A stretch of 64,000 nucleotides of DNA. Source: Brachypodium distachyon (lineage: Eukaryota; Streptophyta; Magnoliopsida; Poales; Poaceae). Of the stretch, positions 23,015-34,948 are shown piece by piece. Position 1 is the first letter of the stretch; each line of letters begins with the position of its first letter. A program made the translations under genes and the position numbers. Location of the stretch: NCBI RefSeq assembly GCF_000005505.3, contig NC_016135.3, forward strand, positions 6,651,501 to 6,715,500, read 5' to 3'. The notes under the pieces were generated by a model that had not been told where the DNA came from, made no database searches, and saw only the letters and a list, made by a program, of their open reading frames with translations.

Positions 23015-23420
23015 TAGCAACCATGCTCTTACTGGGTCGCAACAATCGAAGTTCTATTGCAACACATGTAAGCGGCCGCTATTTGGTAAGGCAAAAAAAA
23101 GAAAAATTCCCAACCCTTTTTTTTATATGGGACCGAATCGAGTCCTGGTGTCCACCAAGTGGAGAAACAGCGGGGAGATAACGGAGACAGGCGCAGTGTG
23201 CCGGCGGAATTATGAATTAGTTGCACATTTGTGAACATGACATTAATTTAATCTGCGAAGGCACATATTTATGAAGGTCATCCTGTTCGTGTTTGCCGGA
23301 AGCCCGCAACTGGCCCAGCCCAACTGACGCACAGCCCAGTTGAAACAAATGTTCAAGAACATGCCCAACGATGTAAACAGGATAAAACAATTGCTTTCCG
23401 CTCAATAGCAAGCAAGAATT

Positions 23421-23466
23421 GATAGCTCAGGTGGCTAGCAGGTGCATCCTTGTGGGGAAGAGTTAG
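23421..23466 (+). repeat. SINE-like tRNA promoter boxes
   Basis: tagctcaggtgg fits the A box and gagttcaatct fits the B box of RNA polymerase III promoters, about 30 bases apart. They probably come from a tRNA-derived SINE inside the CACTA element. No clear 3' end or target duplication was found. Confidence 0.35.
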
Positions 23467-23682
23467 GTCATGAGTTCAATCTGTGCTTCTGGTGAATTAT
23501 TTAGTTGTGGGTCTTCATTTTTCCAGAACAGCAGCTGAACCGGCCGGTTTGGCCTAAACTGTCCGGTTCACCGGTTTTCAGTAAAACCGCCCGATTCACC
23601 CGGTTTTCTCCGGTTCATTTTTAAAGAACAGCACGTACAAGGCACGCACACAGCCTTCTTGTCTAACCCTGACTATACAATG

Positions 23683-23840
23683 TGTGTCCAACACCTATTA
23701 GGATTGCTCATGTGAGTATACCTAGATGCAGACTAGAATTTGTGTCCAACACCTATTAGGATTGCTCATGTGAGTATACCTAGATGCAGACTAGAATTTG
23801 TGATGCAATTTGTGTCCAACATCTATTAGGATTGCTCATG
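23683..23840 (+). repeat. 58-bp tandem repeats directly upstream of a TATA box
   Basis: tgtgtccaacacctattagg starts copies at 23683 and 23741. A third, partial copy starts at 23811 after a 12-bp addition. The array ends only about 10 bp before the TATA-like element at 23850, so it is well placed to influence transcription of the transposase gene. Confidence 0.75.
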
Positions 23841-23849
23841 GTACTGCAT

Positions 23850-23859
23850 CTATATATAT
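23850..23859 (+). promoter_or_regulatory. Putative promoter of the TNP2 transposase gene
   Basis: ctatatatat lies about 35 bp before an A-rich probable start region (near 23880-23890). A leader of about 90 bp ends at a donor cag|gtatga at 23970/23971. Confidence 0.45.
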
Positions 23860-23970
23860 TGGACAAACTTGCTTGTAATTAAACAGCAACACAAAAAATC
23901 GAGAGGAGAACAAAAGCAGACGCACGTACGATACGTGCGACGACGCCTCCCGCAGGAATCGCAAGCCCAG

Positions 23971-25733
23971 GTATGAGATCGATTATCCATATATGTTCTT
24001 GAATATATGATTACAGCCCTCTTCGGTTTACAATTCATAGGAACAGGAACTAAATAGAATGCCCGGACCACTCAAATCCTATGAAAATGTACAGGACTTC
24101 ACTAGCTGTTAGCACCTTTAATTAATTGCCTCAACTAGCAGTTAGCTTTGAACCCAGCTCACGAAGGAGTAATGGAAGGGGCTTCATGAATCACTAGAAG
24201 GGCTTCACAGGTACCCACCGGACTAGATGTAGCCAGCTTAACTTTGAATTAGCATCTGAAACCGCCCCCAAAAAGAACATCTTGGTCAAAACTGGATGCT
24301 CCAAATATATTCACATCTCCCTTACTGAAAGTAAGTGGCAACTTAAAACTACTGCTACAATTTTGTCTAATTCAATTCCTATTGTAGCCAGGTAAATCTC
24401 AGCAACCAATTTTACATCCAATAGCATTTCGCCATGTTTGGAAAACACAAAGTTCAGATAAAAAAGGGGTCTGTCTAGTTGACAGGCGCCTGTTTTTGTG
24501 TTTGAAAACAGGTGCCTGTTTTCAGTGTAAAAACCAGGCGCCTGGTTTTGTTACTGAAAACAGGCAGATTCCTGATCCATAGATTTATAATCTAATGGCC
24601 AAATACAAAAGACACTTCCTGCAAGTCCTCCCTCCAGCCTATTACTACAAAATAAGCAACACATACCCCCACGTGTAGCCCCAAGAAAATATAACTTCAA
24701 AATTTGTAATAACGGATCCCCGGCAGCATAATTATGTGCATGTTATCATAACAAAGACCCTCAATTCTGGTCCACCACATATGTCACAAAACAGAATAAA
24801 ACTAAGTACCACATGACTGATAGAAAAAGAGACTACTACTAGGAGGTGATCTTGGAAGGATTCATTTTTCTGAAGGCATGTTGCCATGCTGATGTTGGGC
24901 TATGGAGGTAAAAACAGAGAAATCGATGCCAGATGAGCCTGACCAAGTTACCTCTTAAATCTCAGCTCAAAGAAACACTACATCACTCCCCTGCATTTGT
25001 TACACAAGACACATTTTAGGCTTGGTGGGCATTCAGCAAAAAGAAACATCATTGGTTACATATAGAAATTAAGTTATAGAAGGTATGAAAGTGTACTGCT
25101 CAAGCAGAAACATGCATGTATCATTAGCAGTAAAAAAGCTTCCATGATCTATGAGATGGCAATATAAACAGCTTCGAAACAGACTGTATAAATGAATATA
25201 CAAGCCGCAGTTTCATAAAACTTGCAATCAATAAAATATGGGCGCAATTTGAACTTAACGCTAGTGCAAAATTAAACAGATTACATAAAAATAAATTATA
25301 TGCCACAAATTAGGACGGGTAGAATTTGAATTAAATGGCACTACATATTCAAACAGTTTTTTTGCTTCTAAATTGAACAGATCAGGGTAAGAAACATAAC
25401 TCTCTACAGAAATGAGTTATAATTCACGGGAAAAGAAAAGCTAGTACTAAGACAAGAAACTGACCAGGTCTATGAATTTGCTGGACTGATACATTTCTCT
25501 CAATGGTAAAGCAGGTTGTTCAGATAGTATCACCCGTAAAGCTGGCTGTTGAGAGAGTGAATTAACAGAAACTCTGTCCATTTTTCTTTACCAGCACTAT
25601 GAGTTTCAACCCAAATAAGTTTGTCAATATATATATGGTTAATTTACATATTCACATTCATTAATTTGAGAAGATGGAAACATTTGTTTGGCATGTGTTA
25701 AATCAGTTGGTCGCTCTTTTTCCATCGCTGCAG
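23971..25733 (+). other. Probable 5'-UTR intron of the TNP2 gene
   Basis: The donor gtatga at 23971 and the pyrimidine-rich acceptor atcgctgcag ending at 25733 frame a 1.76-kb intron. The next exon reaches the transposase ATG after 15 bases. No coding sequence was recognised in the intron. It carries the palindrome cluster at 24480-24569. Confidence 0.4.
24480..24569. repeat. Cluster of caggYgcctg palindromes
   Basis: Three copies of a 10-bp palindromic core are spaced about 25-30 bp apart: caggcgcctg, caggtgcctg and caggcgcctg. A half copy, caggca, follows. The third core is part of an exact 18-bp palindrome, aaaccaggcgcctggttt, at 24531-24548. The phrases between them (gaaaacagg, ttactgaaaacagg) are also repeated. 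Confidence 0.7.
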
Positions 25734-25748
25734 GAACTGTAAATTAAG

Positions 25749-28700
25749 ATGTCACACGATGCTGATAGGAGTTGGATGCTATTGCCACATACAGATGAAG
25801 CGTGGCAAGCCAGTTTCCAGCAATTCATTGAGAAAGAATTTCAAGGGAACTATCCAGGCCAGACTGCGGCATGTCCATGTCATAGGTGTCGTTGCCTACT
25901 GTACATAACAAAAACAGAGGTTGAACAGCACTTGCTGACAAAAGGGTTTGATAAGGATTTTATTAAACAGAAATGTCGCATTGCTGAACCTATGGATGAT
26001 GATTGTGACTTCAATGAAGCCGAAGCACGAGACGATTCAGGCTCTACCAAAGATCTTCTTACATCACTAATCAGTGGTGCTATAGATGGAAAAATAACAG
26101 GAAGTGGTGATAAGGAGGAGCCAAATGAATCTGCAAAGAAATTCTTCAACTTAATGCAAGAAGCGAAGAAAGAATTGTACCCAGGTTGCAAGGAGGCTAC
26201 CAAAGTATCTTTCATTGTCAGGCTATTTCAGATTAAGTGCATGTTCGGTATTAGCAACCAAGGCATGGAGCAGATACTTCACTTGTTCAGTCTTTTGCTC
26301 CCAGAAGGACATTGTGTTCCAGATAGCTTGGATAAAGTTCGAAAAGTAGTTCCAGATCTTGGTCTGGACTACGAAAAGATTCATGCTTGTGTGAATGACT
26401 GTGTGTTATTTCATGGAGCCTACAAAGATATGGACGAGTGTCCAACATGTGGGGAGAGTAGGTGGAAAACGAGAGATCTCGATGGAGCAAAGAAGCCGCT
26501 TCCTCGTAAAATACTTAGGTATTTTCCACTTGTTCCTCGTCTGCGAAGATTATATATGAATGAGATCACATCATTGCATATGCGTTGGCACAAGGAAAAA
26601 TTAGTGCAGGATGGGAAAATGCGGCACCCAGCCGACTCACTGGCATGGAAGCACGTTGACGAGCAGTATAAAGAATTTGCATTGGATCCACGTAATGTTA
26701 GGTTGGGACTTGCATCAGATGGCTTCAATCCTTTTGGGATGCTCAATGTGACTTACACTACATGGCCGGTGATCCTAATTCCTTATAACCTGCCTCCTTG
26801 GTTGTGCTTGAAACAATCTTACTGGATGATGTCCATGCTGATACCTGGGCCTAAATCTCCAGGAATGAACATTGATGTGTATTTGCAGCCTCTATCGATG
26901 AGCTTAAATTGCTATGGGAAAAAGGAGTTGAAGCATGGGATGCGAAGGTGAAGAAGAATTTTACTCTACGTGCGCTACTGCTTTGGACAATAAACGATTT
27001 CCCTGCATATGCAATGTTATCTGGTTGGAGCACGAAAGGAAAGTTTGCTTGTCCTTATTGTCACCAGTATACTGATCACCTTTGGTTAAAATTTGGTTCG
27101 AAGCATTGCTACATGGGGCATTGCCCTTTTTTGCCCTTGGACCACAGGTGGCGAAGAAACAAGGACAACTTCAATAACAGGTATGAAACCAGGGAGCGTC
27201 CGGTGCCGCTCAGTGGTGAGGAGGTATTGCAGCAGTACACTAGTTTTGAGCAAGTAACTTTCGGAATTGGTTCAAGTAAGAGGAAGCAGCGTGATGAAGA
27301 TAATAGGTGGCACAACTGGAGGAAGAAGAGTATTTTTTTTGAGCTTCCTTATTGGAAATCATTGCTTATACGCCATAATTTAGATGTGATTCATGTTGAG
27401 AAGAACATATGTGAGAGCTTGATGGGGACATTGCTTGGTATAGATGGTAAATCTAAGGACGGTGAGAAGGCTCGACTTGATCTGCAACATATGGGTATAA
27501 GGACGGATATGCATCCAGAGATCGCCAAAGGTAAATACACTTTGCCGCCAGGGTTGTACTACTTAGAGAAAGAAAAGAAGCAAATCATGTGCAAATTTTT
27601 ACGAGAGGTGAAGATGCCAGATGGTTATGCCTCAAATATCAGGCGATGTGTTGACGTCGCCGGTTGCAAGCTTGTTGGAGTTAAAAGTCATGACTACCAT
27701 GTTATGTACAAAAACTTATACCCTTGGTGGTACGCCATATATTGCCTGAAGTTACAGCGATCCCATTGATCCAGCTCAGCAGCTTCTTTAACTCAATATG
27801 TTCGAAGGAGCTGGAGGTGGCTGAACTCGAAAAACTTAGCAGTTTGATTTCAGAGACCCTTTGTCGCTTAGAGATGATATTCCCACCAGCGTTTTTTGAT
27901 ATTATGGTGCATTTACCAGTTCATGTAGCTGAAGAGGCTAAACTTGGAGGCCCGGTTTGCTATAGATGGATGTATCCAGTAGAAAGGTATCTACGTACCC
28001 TGAAAGGCTATGTGAGGAACAAAGCGCTGCCAGAAGGTTCAATAGCAAAGGGGTATATCTCGGAGGAGTGCACTACATTCTGTTCTCGGTTCTTTGATGA
28101 CATTTCTACAAAGGAGAACAGGGCAGATCGTCATGTATAGAGCACTGATGAACCACCTTCTGGGCTAAGTGTATTTGGGAAATTGGACTTCGATCGTGCC
28201 ATAGTAAGTCTCGAGACTGTACCTGATTCTGTCTTGCAGAAGATGAGGTACTACATACTTTCAAACAGTGAAGAGACCAACGATTGGATAGAGTAAGTTT
28301 CATGTGAAATTTTTATTATTAGAAATTTCTAGTATTTATGTGCTGACTATACATTTAACTGAGGAGATTATTAACAAATTTTCAGACAGCATATGGCTGA
28401 TTTGAGGAAAACCAGCACGCACAAAGTTGAAGAAAGGCACGAGAAACAATTTGTGTCTTGGTTTGAACGTAAAGTGAGCGATATATCTCAGATCATTTGT
28501 ACCTTGTCAATTTTTTATGTATATTACTAATATATTTCACATGTAACTGCAGATTAGGATATTGCATGAACAGGGAGAAGTCGATGAAAATCTATATAAT
28601 CTATCTCGTGGTCCAGATCATCGAGTTCGTGTGTCCAATAGGTGTGTCATTAATGGCTTTCTCTTTCGGACCATTGATCTAGAGAAATCCCTAGTCACTC

Positions 28701-29329
28701 AGAACAGTGGTGTTGTTGTCATGGGTGATGGCATGGAGTGGTACGGAGTTCTTAAAAGAATCATTACCCTTGAATTTCCTGACGAGAAGGAAGTCGTATT
28801 GTTCGAGTGCGAGTGGTTTGATGTTCCTGGAGCAAATAGGACGAAATCAAGAGGGTTCAATAAAGATCAATATGGGATCATCGATATTGATACCACTTTG
28901 CATCGATATGTAGACGAGCCATACATCCTGGCCACACAGGCAGAGCAGGTGTGTTATGTGAAAACCGCTAAGAGAGCTAATTGGTGCAGCGTCCTTAGAC
29001 TGAAACCTAGGAACCTGTTTGCAATGCCTGAAGGAGAAGACAATTCTAATATTGTTGCTGATACCGATGCTGACTCACTCGTAGTAGGAGTGGAACATAT
29101 GAATGTTCAACATAATCAAGATGAGTTGACAGTTTGGCGTAGGACCGACGTGGAAGGGGTCAGTGGTGATGCTTCAGTTATTGAGAATGCGCGTGCTTCA
29201 CCCATGCCTGAACCTGGTGATGAGGACATAGCAGACGAAGACCTTGATCCTGACGACACCTACATTGATGATGGAGTTGTCGCTCCAGTCGATATCCAAG
29301 ACGAAGATGACCAAGATTTTTTTGTGTAA
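25749..29329 (+). pseudogene. CACTA TNP2-type transposase, nearly complete but broken
   Basis: The large transposase of En/Spm elements. The start MSHDADRSWM follows the intron acceptor at 25733. Domains in order: transposase-associated zinc-binding domain (CPCHRCRC near residue 45); tnp2/Transposase_21 core (DECPTCGESRW, GFNPFGMLN, FACPYCHQYTDHLWL, RHNLDVIHVEKNICESLMGT); DUF4218 (FFNSICSKELEV, FPPAFFDIMVHLPVHV, YRWMYPVERYL); and DUF4216 (VVMGDGMEWYGVL, ECEWFDVPG, YGIIDIDTT, EQVCYVKTA). The C-terminus is acidic. Introns fit at 28296-28385 and 28474-28553. Lesions: a one-base loss near 26893, a frame change near 27710, and a stop at 28138-28140 (HV*STDEPPSG). The surrounding reading is otherwise preserved, suggesting fairly recent decay. 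Confidence 0.92.
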
Positions 29330-29879
29330 ATCTTAGATTGGTTGGCATTTCTTTTGAGTTTCGAGTTGACAGTTTGAAGTCTTTAAGGATATCTTTACTT
29401 TTAGTTAATCATATAAACCTTTCATATATTTTTTTTGTACACCATTGACTGTTCTGCATTTTGACGAGGCAAGAGCCCAATCAACTAGCAAAAAGGGCCG
29501 GTTAAGAAAAAAGGCTTGTTTAGATCTAAGCTTTTCATATATTTTTTGTGTACACCTTATACTGTTCTGCATTTCTATCAAGGTTTTTAAGTTGACAATT
29601 TCAGAAATGGACAAGACTAGGCAACCTATATATTAGAACTAGGTAACCTATATATTAGAACCTGGTAACCTATATATTGCAAAAACAGATCTCTTTTTTT
29701 TCTGCAAAAACACTGAGAAAACCAGATTCCCACTCCTGTATATCAGAACAAGGTAACCTATATTTTTGGTCAACACCAAAAAACAGGACTTCCATTTCCT
29801 CTTTCACATGTTTTTCCTGGCAAAAAAATAGTGACCATCTGTTTAGTAATCTTATTTCAACCATAAAAGGCTAATGGTC
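29330..29879 (+). repeat. 3' flank of TNP2 with direct repeats
   Basis: cttttcatatattttttgtg with following phrases up to ctgttctgcattt recurs at about 29417 and 29533. Further on, aggtaacctatatattagaa-type units recur at 29640, 29665 and 29752. No coding sequence was recognised. Confidence 0.55.
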
Positions 29880-30120
29880 TTTCCAGTGATAACACACCTC
29901 TGAATCTCCAAAAGCATCAACATCATCAAAGCTAGTTTGGTATTTCTCGTAAAAAACAGGTGGCTTGTAGCCTTTTTTGAACCATGGATCTTTTAGTTGA
30001 GGGATAGTTTGCGGCCATGTAAGAAAAACTTACAGTAGAAGGATTAGGATCAAGAATTCTGGCAATCTTTTAGCTCCATCAGAAAACCAAGAGGGACAAG
30101 TAAATTGAGCTCCAGAGATC
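29880..30120 (-). pseudogene. Captured exon of a CBL-interacting protein kinase (CIPK)
   Basis: On the minus strand an acceptor, cttttgacag, at 30121 is followed by FTCPSWFSDGAKRL and then, after a frame change, ARILDPNPST (30120-30034). Next come TIPQLKDPWFKKGYKPPVFY, EKYQT and SFDDVDAFGDSE (30008-29880). This is the junction between the kinase C-lobe and the NAF/FISL regulatory part of plant CIPKs (SnRK3), including the diagnostic DPWFKKGYKPP. An intron donor, gtaagt, follows PNPST at 30033, but the intron is cut to about 25 bp. No kinase catalytic core or NAF motif is present. It lies in the opposite orientation to the transposase and within the CACTA borders, so it is a host fragment acquired by the transposon. 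Confidence 0.8.
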
Positions 30121-30790
30121 TGTCAAAAGAAAGAGGGTAAATGAAAAATACCTGTCCTCACGGGTGTGAGGGTAGGCGAATGGGGCGGCGTCTCCTCGCC
30201 TTGGGTAGCGGTGACGCGGGGAAGCAGCCGGGGCCTCTGAGGCTGCAGCGTCGTCCTCGAATGAGAAAGGGAGGGGGGCGAAGGGCAGGGATCTTCGGCC
30301 TCGAATGAGAAAGGGAGGTGGGCGCATACGAGATCGGAGAGGAGAGAGGCCGAGATTGGGGATGGCGGTGCAGCGAGAAACTCCAATACAATCAAGCTTC
30401 AGGAACTCCAACGCGAAATTGGGAGAGGAGAGACGATTCGGGGAGGAGTTAACCATGGCTTCTGCCGTCGCCGGCCTTCGGGTATGTGTTTGAGGTCCGG
30501 ATCTGAGTTTGGAGGGACGGAGGGTGGAGAGGACGGGAAGGAGAGGCGACCCGGCGGCGCGATGGCCGGATTCGGCAGGGGGGAAGCGATCGGCGCCCGC
30601 GCAGCTCGGGGAGACGGGAGGCAAGGAGAGCAGTGGGAGTAGAGGAGGGGAGGCCGTGGTGGCCCTGCTGGTTGGGGTGCCTAGCTCTGTGGCGACGCGG
30701 CCGATCCAGCGAGTAGGAGTTTGGGGAAGGGGCGGCGGCCGGTGAGGGAGAACTCATCGGCGTGAGGGAAACGAGCGGCGGCATTTTGTG
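30121..30790 (-). other. GC-rich segment adjoining the CIPK fragment, probably captured
   Basis: The composition changes sharply to GC-rich, with long open frames on the minus strand. One starts at an ATG (MVNSSPNRLSSPNF, 30453-30494 region) and runs to a donor-like gacag|gtattt at about 30152, next to the CIPK acceptor. The 32 bases between donor and acceptor are too short for a normal intron. The segment looks like a leader and first exon from another gene. No family was recognised. Confidence 0.35.
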
Positions 30791-31690
30791 CGAGACTGGG
30801 GATTCTACGAGATTGGGGATCGATTCTGTGAGAGAGAAACAACGTGGTCAGGAAAAAAAACCGTGGGATAAGATGGAGGGTTCACGTGGGTGCCTTATGA
30901 TTTTGGGTCACTGCCTTGTGGGGCCCACGTCTGGAGGGCCCACGCACAAGTGAAACACAATCGCAAAGCACAGGTAAAAAACGATCGGAGTGAGAATCGG
31001 AGAACACCAGGATCAATTGTTCGATTGATTTATTTCACCCGTATGGATGTAGTCATTTTTTGGACAAATTGTGATGTGGGTTTACGCTACTCTCTCCGAT
31101 ACATATTAGTTGTTGAAATATTACATGTATCTTTGTTTGATTGGACCAAATAGGATTTCTTCCAAGAGGTTGGAGTGGATGTAATTTTTCCTATAGAATG
31201 TATAGAATATAGTAAAATGAATCTTTAGTAAAAGTTCCTATATGGTTTGAGATAAATATAGAGCCTATAGCAACGAAGATTTTCCTATATGGAATATAAC
31301 TCATTCATGCGTAAACTAATCAGAAGTCTAAACCATCAAAATAAAACGGCAATCTTGTAAATTTTCCACTCATACAAAAATCCCCTTAGCAATAGTTACT
31401 CAACGATACCGGGCTTGACCATGACAGTAAGACTAAGGTGTTGATTCAGCGATTAGGAGACGAAGATTTGATTGCGACCGGCTCTACAAATTTAAATTTT
31501 CCAACAGACTTTAGGTGTTTATTACACTTGCAAATATATCGCATACTCGTACGACGATTAGTATGATCCGTGCCGATGGATTAGTTTCTTTTGGGCTTCT
31601 CTGTTTCTTGGTGCAGGTTGCAGTTCCTTCTGTTTCCTTTCTTTGGCGTATTTGTATGTGTTTGTTTTCCTTGTTATATAAAGTCGGGTA
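30791..31690. other. CACTA interior, no gene recognised
   Basis: Contains a half Stowaway-like end near 31091-31140 (ctctccgatacatattag... with no right partner) and AT-rich filler. No reading frame of note. Confidence 0.35.
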
Positions 31691-31734
31691 GCATTTGCTG
31701 TCAAAAAAAAAAAACCGGGTCCATGGCGGCCGTT

Positions 31735-31990
31735 CGGCATCCCTTCCCCTCCGCACACACACCACCTCAGCTCCTTCACTACGCTACCCAGACTCCCCCA
31801 CCACGCCACTGACACCCCGCCCCCACCAAAGATCCCCAGCCGCCATGGACCACGACCTCGAGGACCGCCTCCTCCTCCCGCCCCGCGCCGCTCCCTTCGC
31901 TGCCGCCGGCGACGACTCCGACGGCCTGAAGAAGCGCGGCGTCAGCTCGTTCCCTTTTTTCTCTTGGCTCGTGTCAAATTTCAAAACAGG
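31735..31990 (+). other. GC-rich possible captured first exon
   Basis: After a CT/CA-rich leader, an ATG at 31844 in a strong context (gccgccATGG) opens MDHDLEDRLLLPPRAAPFAA and GDDSDGLKKRGVSS. The frame then runs into AT-rich DNA and stops near 32007. Composition and codon use are like a grass first exon and unlike the neighbours. The protein family is not recognised. Confidence 0.35.
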
Positions 31991-32770
31991 GTCCCTAAAC
32001 AGCCTTTAGGGGCTCCCCTCAAATTTTAGGGTCCTAAAATTTACCAACATCTTCAGCGGTACCCCCTATTCCACACCCCCTATTTCGTTTATGACATGTG
32101 AGACCTACTTGTCAATGAGAGTTGTCTTTTCTTTTTATATTTTCTTTCTTCTTCTCCCTTTCTATTCATGACGCAGCCCAGTGCTATCTCTTCCCCGTTC
32201 CTATCAATCCCCACCATCAGCACAAACCACGGGCAGGAGGCCGGCCTGAGCTGGCAGGGTTCGACGGGCAGAAGGGCTGGCCGGAACTGGGCAGGGGAGC
32301 GGAGCCGGTGGAGGGCCCCGTGAGCAGGGGAGCGGAGCCGTGGGGAGGGCGCCATGGGCAGGGGAGCGGAGCTCTTTCGCGCCGCCTCTGGTGATTTCCT
32401 GACGTTTCTACCCCTCGCCGACCATGTTTCTATGGCTCGGTAGCTCGCTGATTTTTTGGGTCTTACCGGTGGCTCGGCTGTGGCGGAGACGGCAGAGGCG
32501 AGGTGGGTGGTTCTATCCTTTTGCTTCGTCGACGGTGAGGTCCTACCGGTTGACCGGTGAGTTTGCTCCTTCTATTTCACTCGTTCGGTTCGTTTTGCTC
32601 TCTGGATGATTTGCTCCCCCAATTTCAATACTCCCGTGTAGTTTTCAGTACTCCCTCTGTTCCTAATTTTCAGTACTCTCTCTGTTCCTAATTTTTAGTA
32701 CTCCCTCTGGTATACTCCCTCAATTTTGTCTTGCCCAAGAAAATTTTCAGGCCCACGACTTGCCGCCGGT
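31991..32770. other. CACTA interior with short repeats
   Basis: gggcaggggagcggagc-type units recur at 32290-32370. A ~30-bp unit with tttcagtactccctctgttc recurs two to three times at 32638-32720. The stretch lies just upstream of the second transposon gene. No gene recognised. Confidence 0.4.
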
Positions 32771-32777
32771 TTTTCCA

Positions 32778-32784
32778 TATAAAA
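32778..32784 (+). promoter_or_regulatory. TATA box of the second CACTA gene
   Basis: tataaaa lies about 160 bp before the ATG at 32943, with a CT/CC-rich probable start region about 30 bp downstream. Confidence 0.45.
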
Positions 32785-32942
32785 GATCCATAACCACCCC
32801 GAATTATCTCCCCCGCCCCAACACTTTCCCTGCTAAACAAGCGCCGTAGGAGACGAGATAATTACGATCGAGAAGGCAAGTCTCCGTCGCGTTCGGTTCC
32901 TCCTCTCTGCCCTGCTTGCTTCTGCTACCAAGGCTTCGATCC

Positions 32943-34948
32943 ATGGCGTCTATCCCCAATTCCAGAAACACCGATGCCGACACAACCCGACGAGCTGGGA
33001 CGGCCCAAACCCATGAGGTCGAATTTGAGGAAGAACCGATGATCCCAGGAGGCATAAGGTTTGTATCTGCCATAAAAACACTTTCCATAGTTTATCCCAA
33101 ATTGATTCTCTATCTGGATTGTTGTTCTTTTTGTTTTCAAATCGATTGATCGTGACGTTTCAATTTATTCGTCTGCTCGATCATTAGGTTTTCGATTTTC
33201 CCATCCATGGATCATCTAAAATTAAGAACTCAAGCGGTCGTGCGGTTTTTGTTGCTTAACAGTAATTGTTCATTTGTTGCAGAGGGTTAGCAGCCAAAAC
33301 TCCACTAATCGTAAACAGATGAAGACCCAACATGTGATGGGTTCAAAACTTTTCTCTCAGTGCAGCTGGGAACAAGTAAATATTAGTTGCATTTTTTAAA
33401 ACTTCAGATTCAACCAACAGTGATATGTACTGACGTTCAATATTGCCTTCGTGGAGAGATGAAAATGGTGTCGAGCCACGTCCCGTGGGACTTTGGCAAA
33501 TCACTCACAGCAAGAAAGGAAAATGGTCAAACGACGTTTCTGAAAGAATTTAAGTGAGTACAAAATTCTTCAAATTATTGCTTCACATTTAAATTCAAAT
33601 ATTCTTTCACAACATGACCAAAATTATGAAACGCACTTGTTTCTTTCCCTCAGTTAAATGCACGCGAAAAGTTGGGTGCGGTAAATTTAGAAGAGTTGCT
33701 GGAAGGAGAATCAAGAACGATGAGGCTCACAACAGGTGAGGAAGACATTGTTTTGCAGTCTGCATACAAGGAGACAACAGGAACCAAAACAACCAAGTTA
33801 CATGGTCGTGGATATTTGTCGACCTATCCAACCAAAAACCAACTGCTTCAAGAAAGACTGGAACTACAAGCCCGTGAGGTTGAAATATTAAAAGAAAAGC
33901 TTGCAAAGGAAGCTGCTGAAAGGGAAGCAGAGAAGGAAGACCTAAAAAAATCCATAGAGAAGAAATGAGGCAAGAGGTTCATGCTTTGTTGGCTCAGCAC
34001 GGGTTATCAACACTTGTCCAGAAGGTAATCAACTTTGATTTATTATGGCAATGAACATATTTAAATGGTTGTGATACACTCCTATCCATATGAAAGCTAT
34101 CTCACCTGCCCTTTTTTGTAAACATGTAGAGTGCCCCTGAAACCAACAATGCAGAACATGAAGCTGCAACCATTCATGAAAAAGAACAACACACACAAGA
34201 ACCATTGCCGAAGGTAATGAAATTGAAGAATGTTTGCAACAATCGTGGATTTATGCATTTCGTTAGAGCTAACAATCTGCACTGGCTATGTAATTTTGAA
34301 ATCAGCATACGATTTTTAATAACTGCCATCTTGTTTTAAAGCGTAGAGTACCCCTGCAACCATTGAGACAAGAGACCCTGCAGCTATGAAGACAACAGAT
34401 ACCTATGATGCAACACAACTTGAAGCTACAAAGACTAAGGATATAAATGATGCAAAGACAACAGGAACACACCCTCAGGTAATGGCATATAACAATGCTT
34501 CCAAGCATCAAGGATATATGCATTTCAATATACAGTGCTAACATTGTTCCAACAACTTTAAAATGCCAGAAGCAGCCAGCAATCACTGCCAAGACACAAA
34601 AAGAAAATACGCCACCCACAAATCGCAATACTAAATCTTCCAAAGCTAAAGGTCTGGCGTTCTCTAAGGAAGCAGCTAAGGGGGCACATCAAACATACAT
34701 GACTCCACAGCATTTGGCGTTACAGCGTGCTAAAACACGATCAGCAAGCAAGTTCAAAGATCAGGTAACTAGAACTGTGTTTTCTAATGCAAATCAAACT
34801 TTGCATTGCCACTTCAGTTTTAAATTTTGTTGCTGCTTAATTGCAAGACATGTTCTTTTTGGTTCATGTATCTCTTCAACAGGACAATGAAGGCCTAATG
34901 GGGCTAGATGTTCCACAATCACAACACTCAAGATTGGTGATCCCATGA
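32943..34948 (+). pseudogene. Second CACTA gene (Ptta/En-Spm-like, TNPA-position protein), degenerate
   Basis: Exon 1 (32943-33058) encodes MASIPNSRNTDADTTRRAGT with an acidic end. A middle exon reads PWRDENGVEPRPVGLWQITH and KKGKWSNDVSERI, as in plant Ptta/En-Spm transposases. The next exon (to 33968) reads KLGAVNLEELLEGES, HGRGYLSTYPTKNQLLQERL and a strong coiled coil (LQAREVEILKEKLAKEAAER). A frame change near 33958 precedes MRQEVHALLAQHGLSTLVQK. Small lysine/threonine-rich exons follow, with good gtaatg/gtaact donors, up to about 34948. The position downstream of TNP2 matches the DNA-binding partner gene of CACTA elements. The coiled coil would serve dimerisation. Confidence 0.6.
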
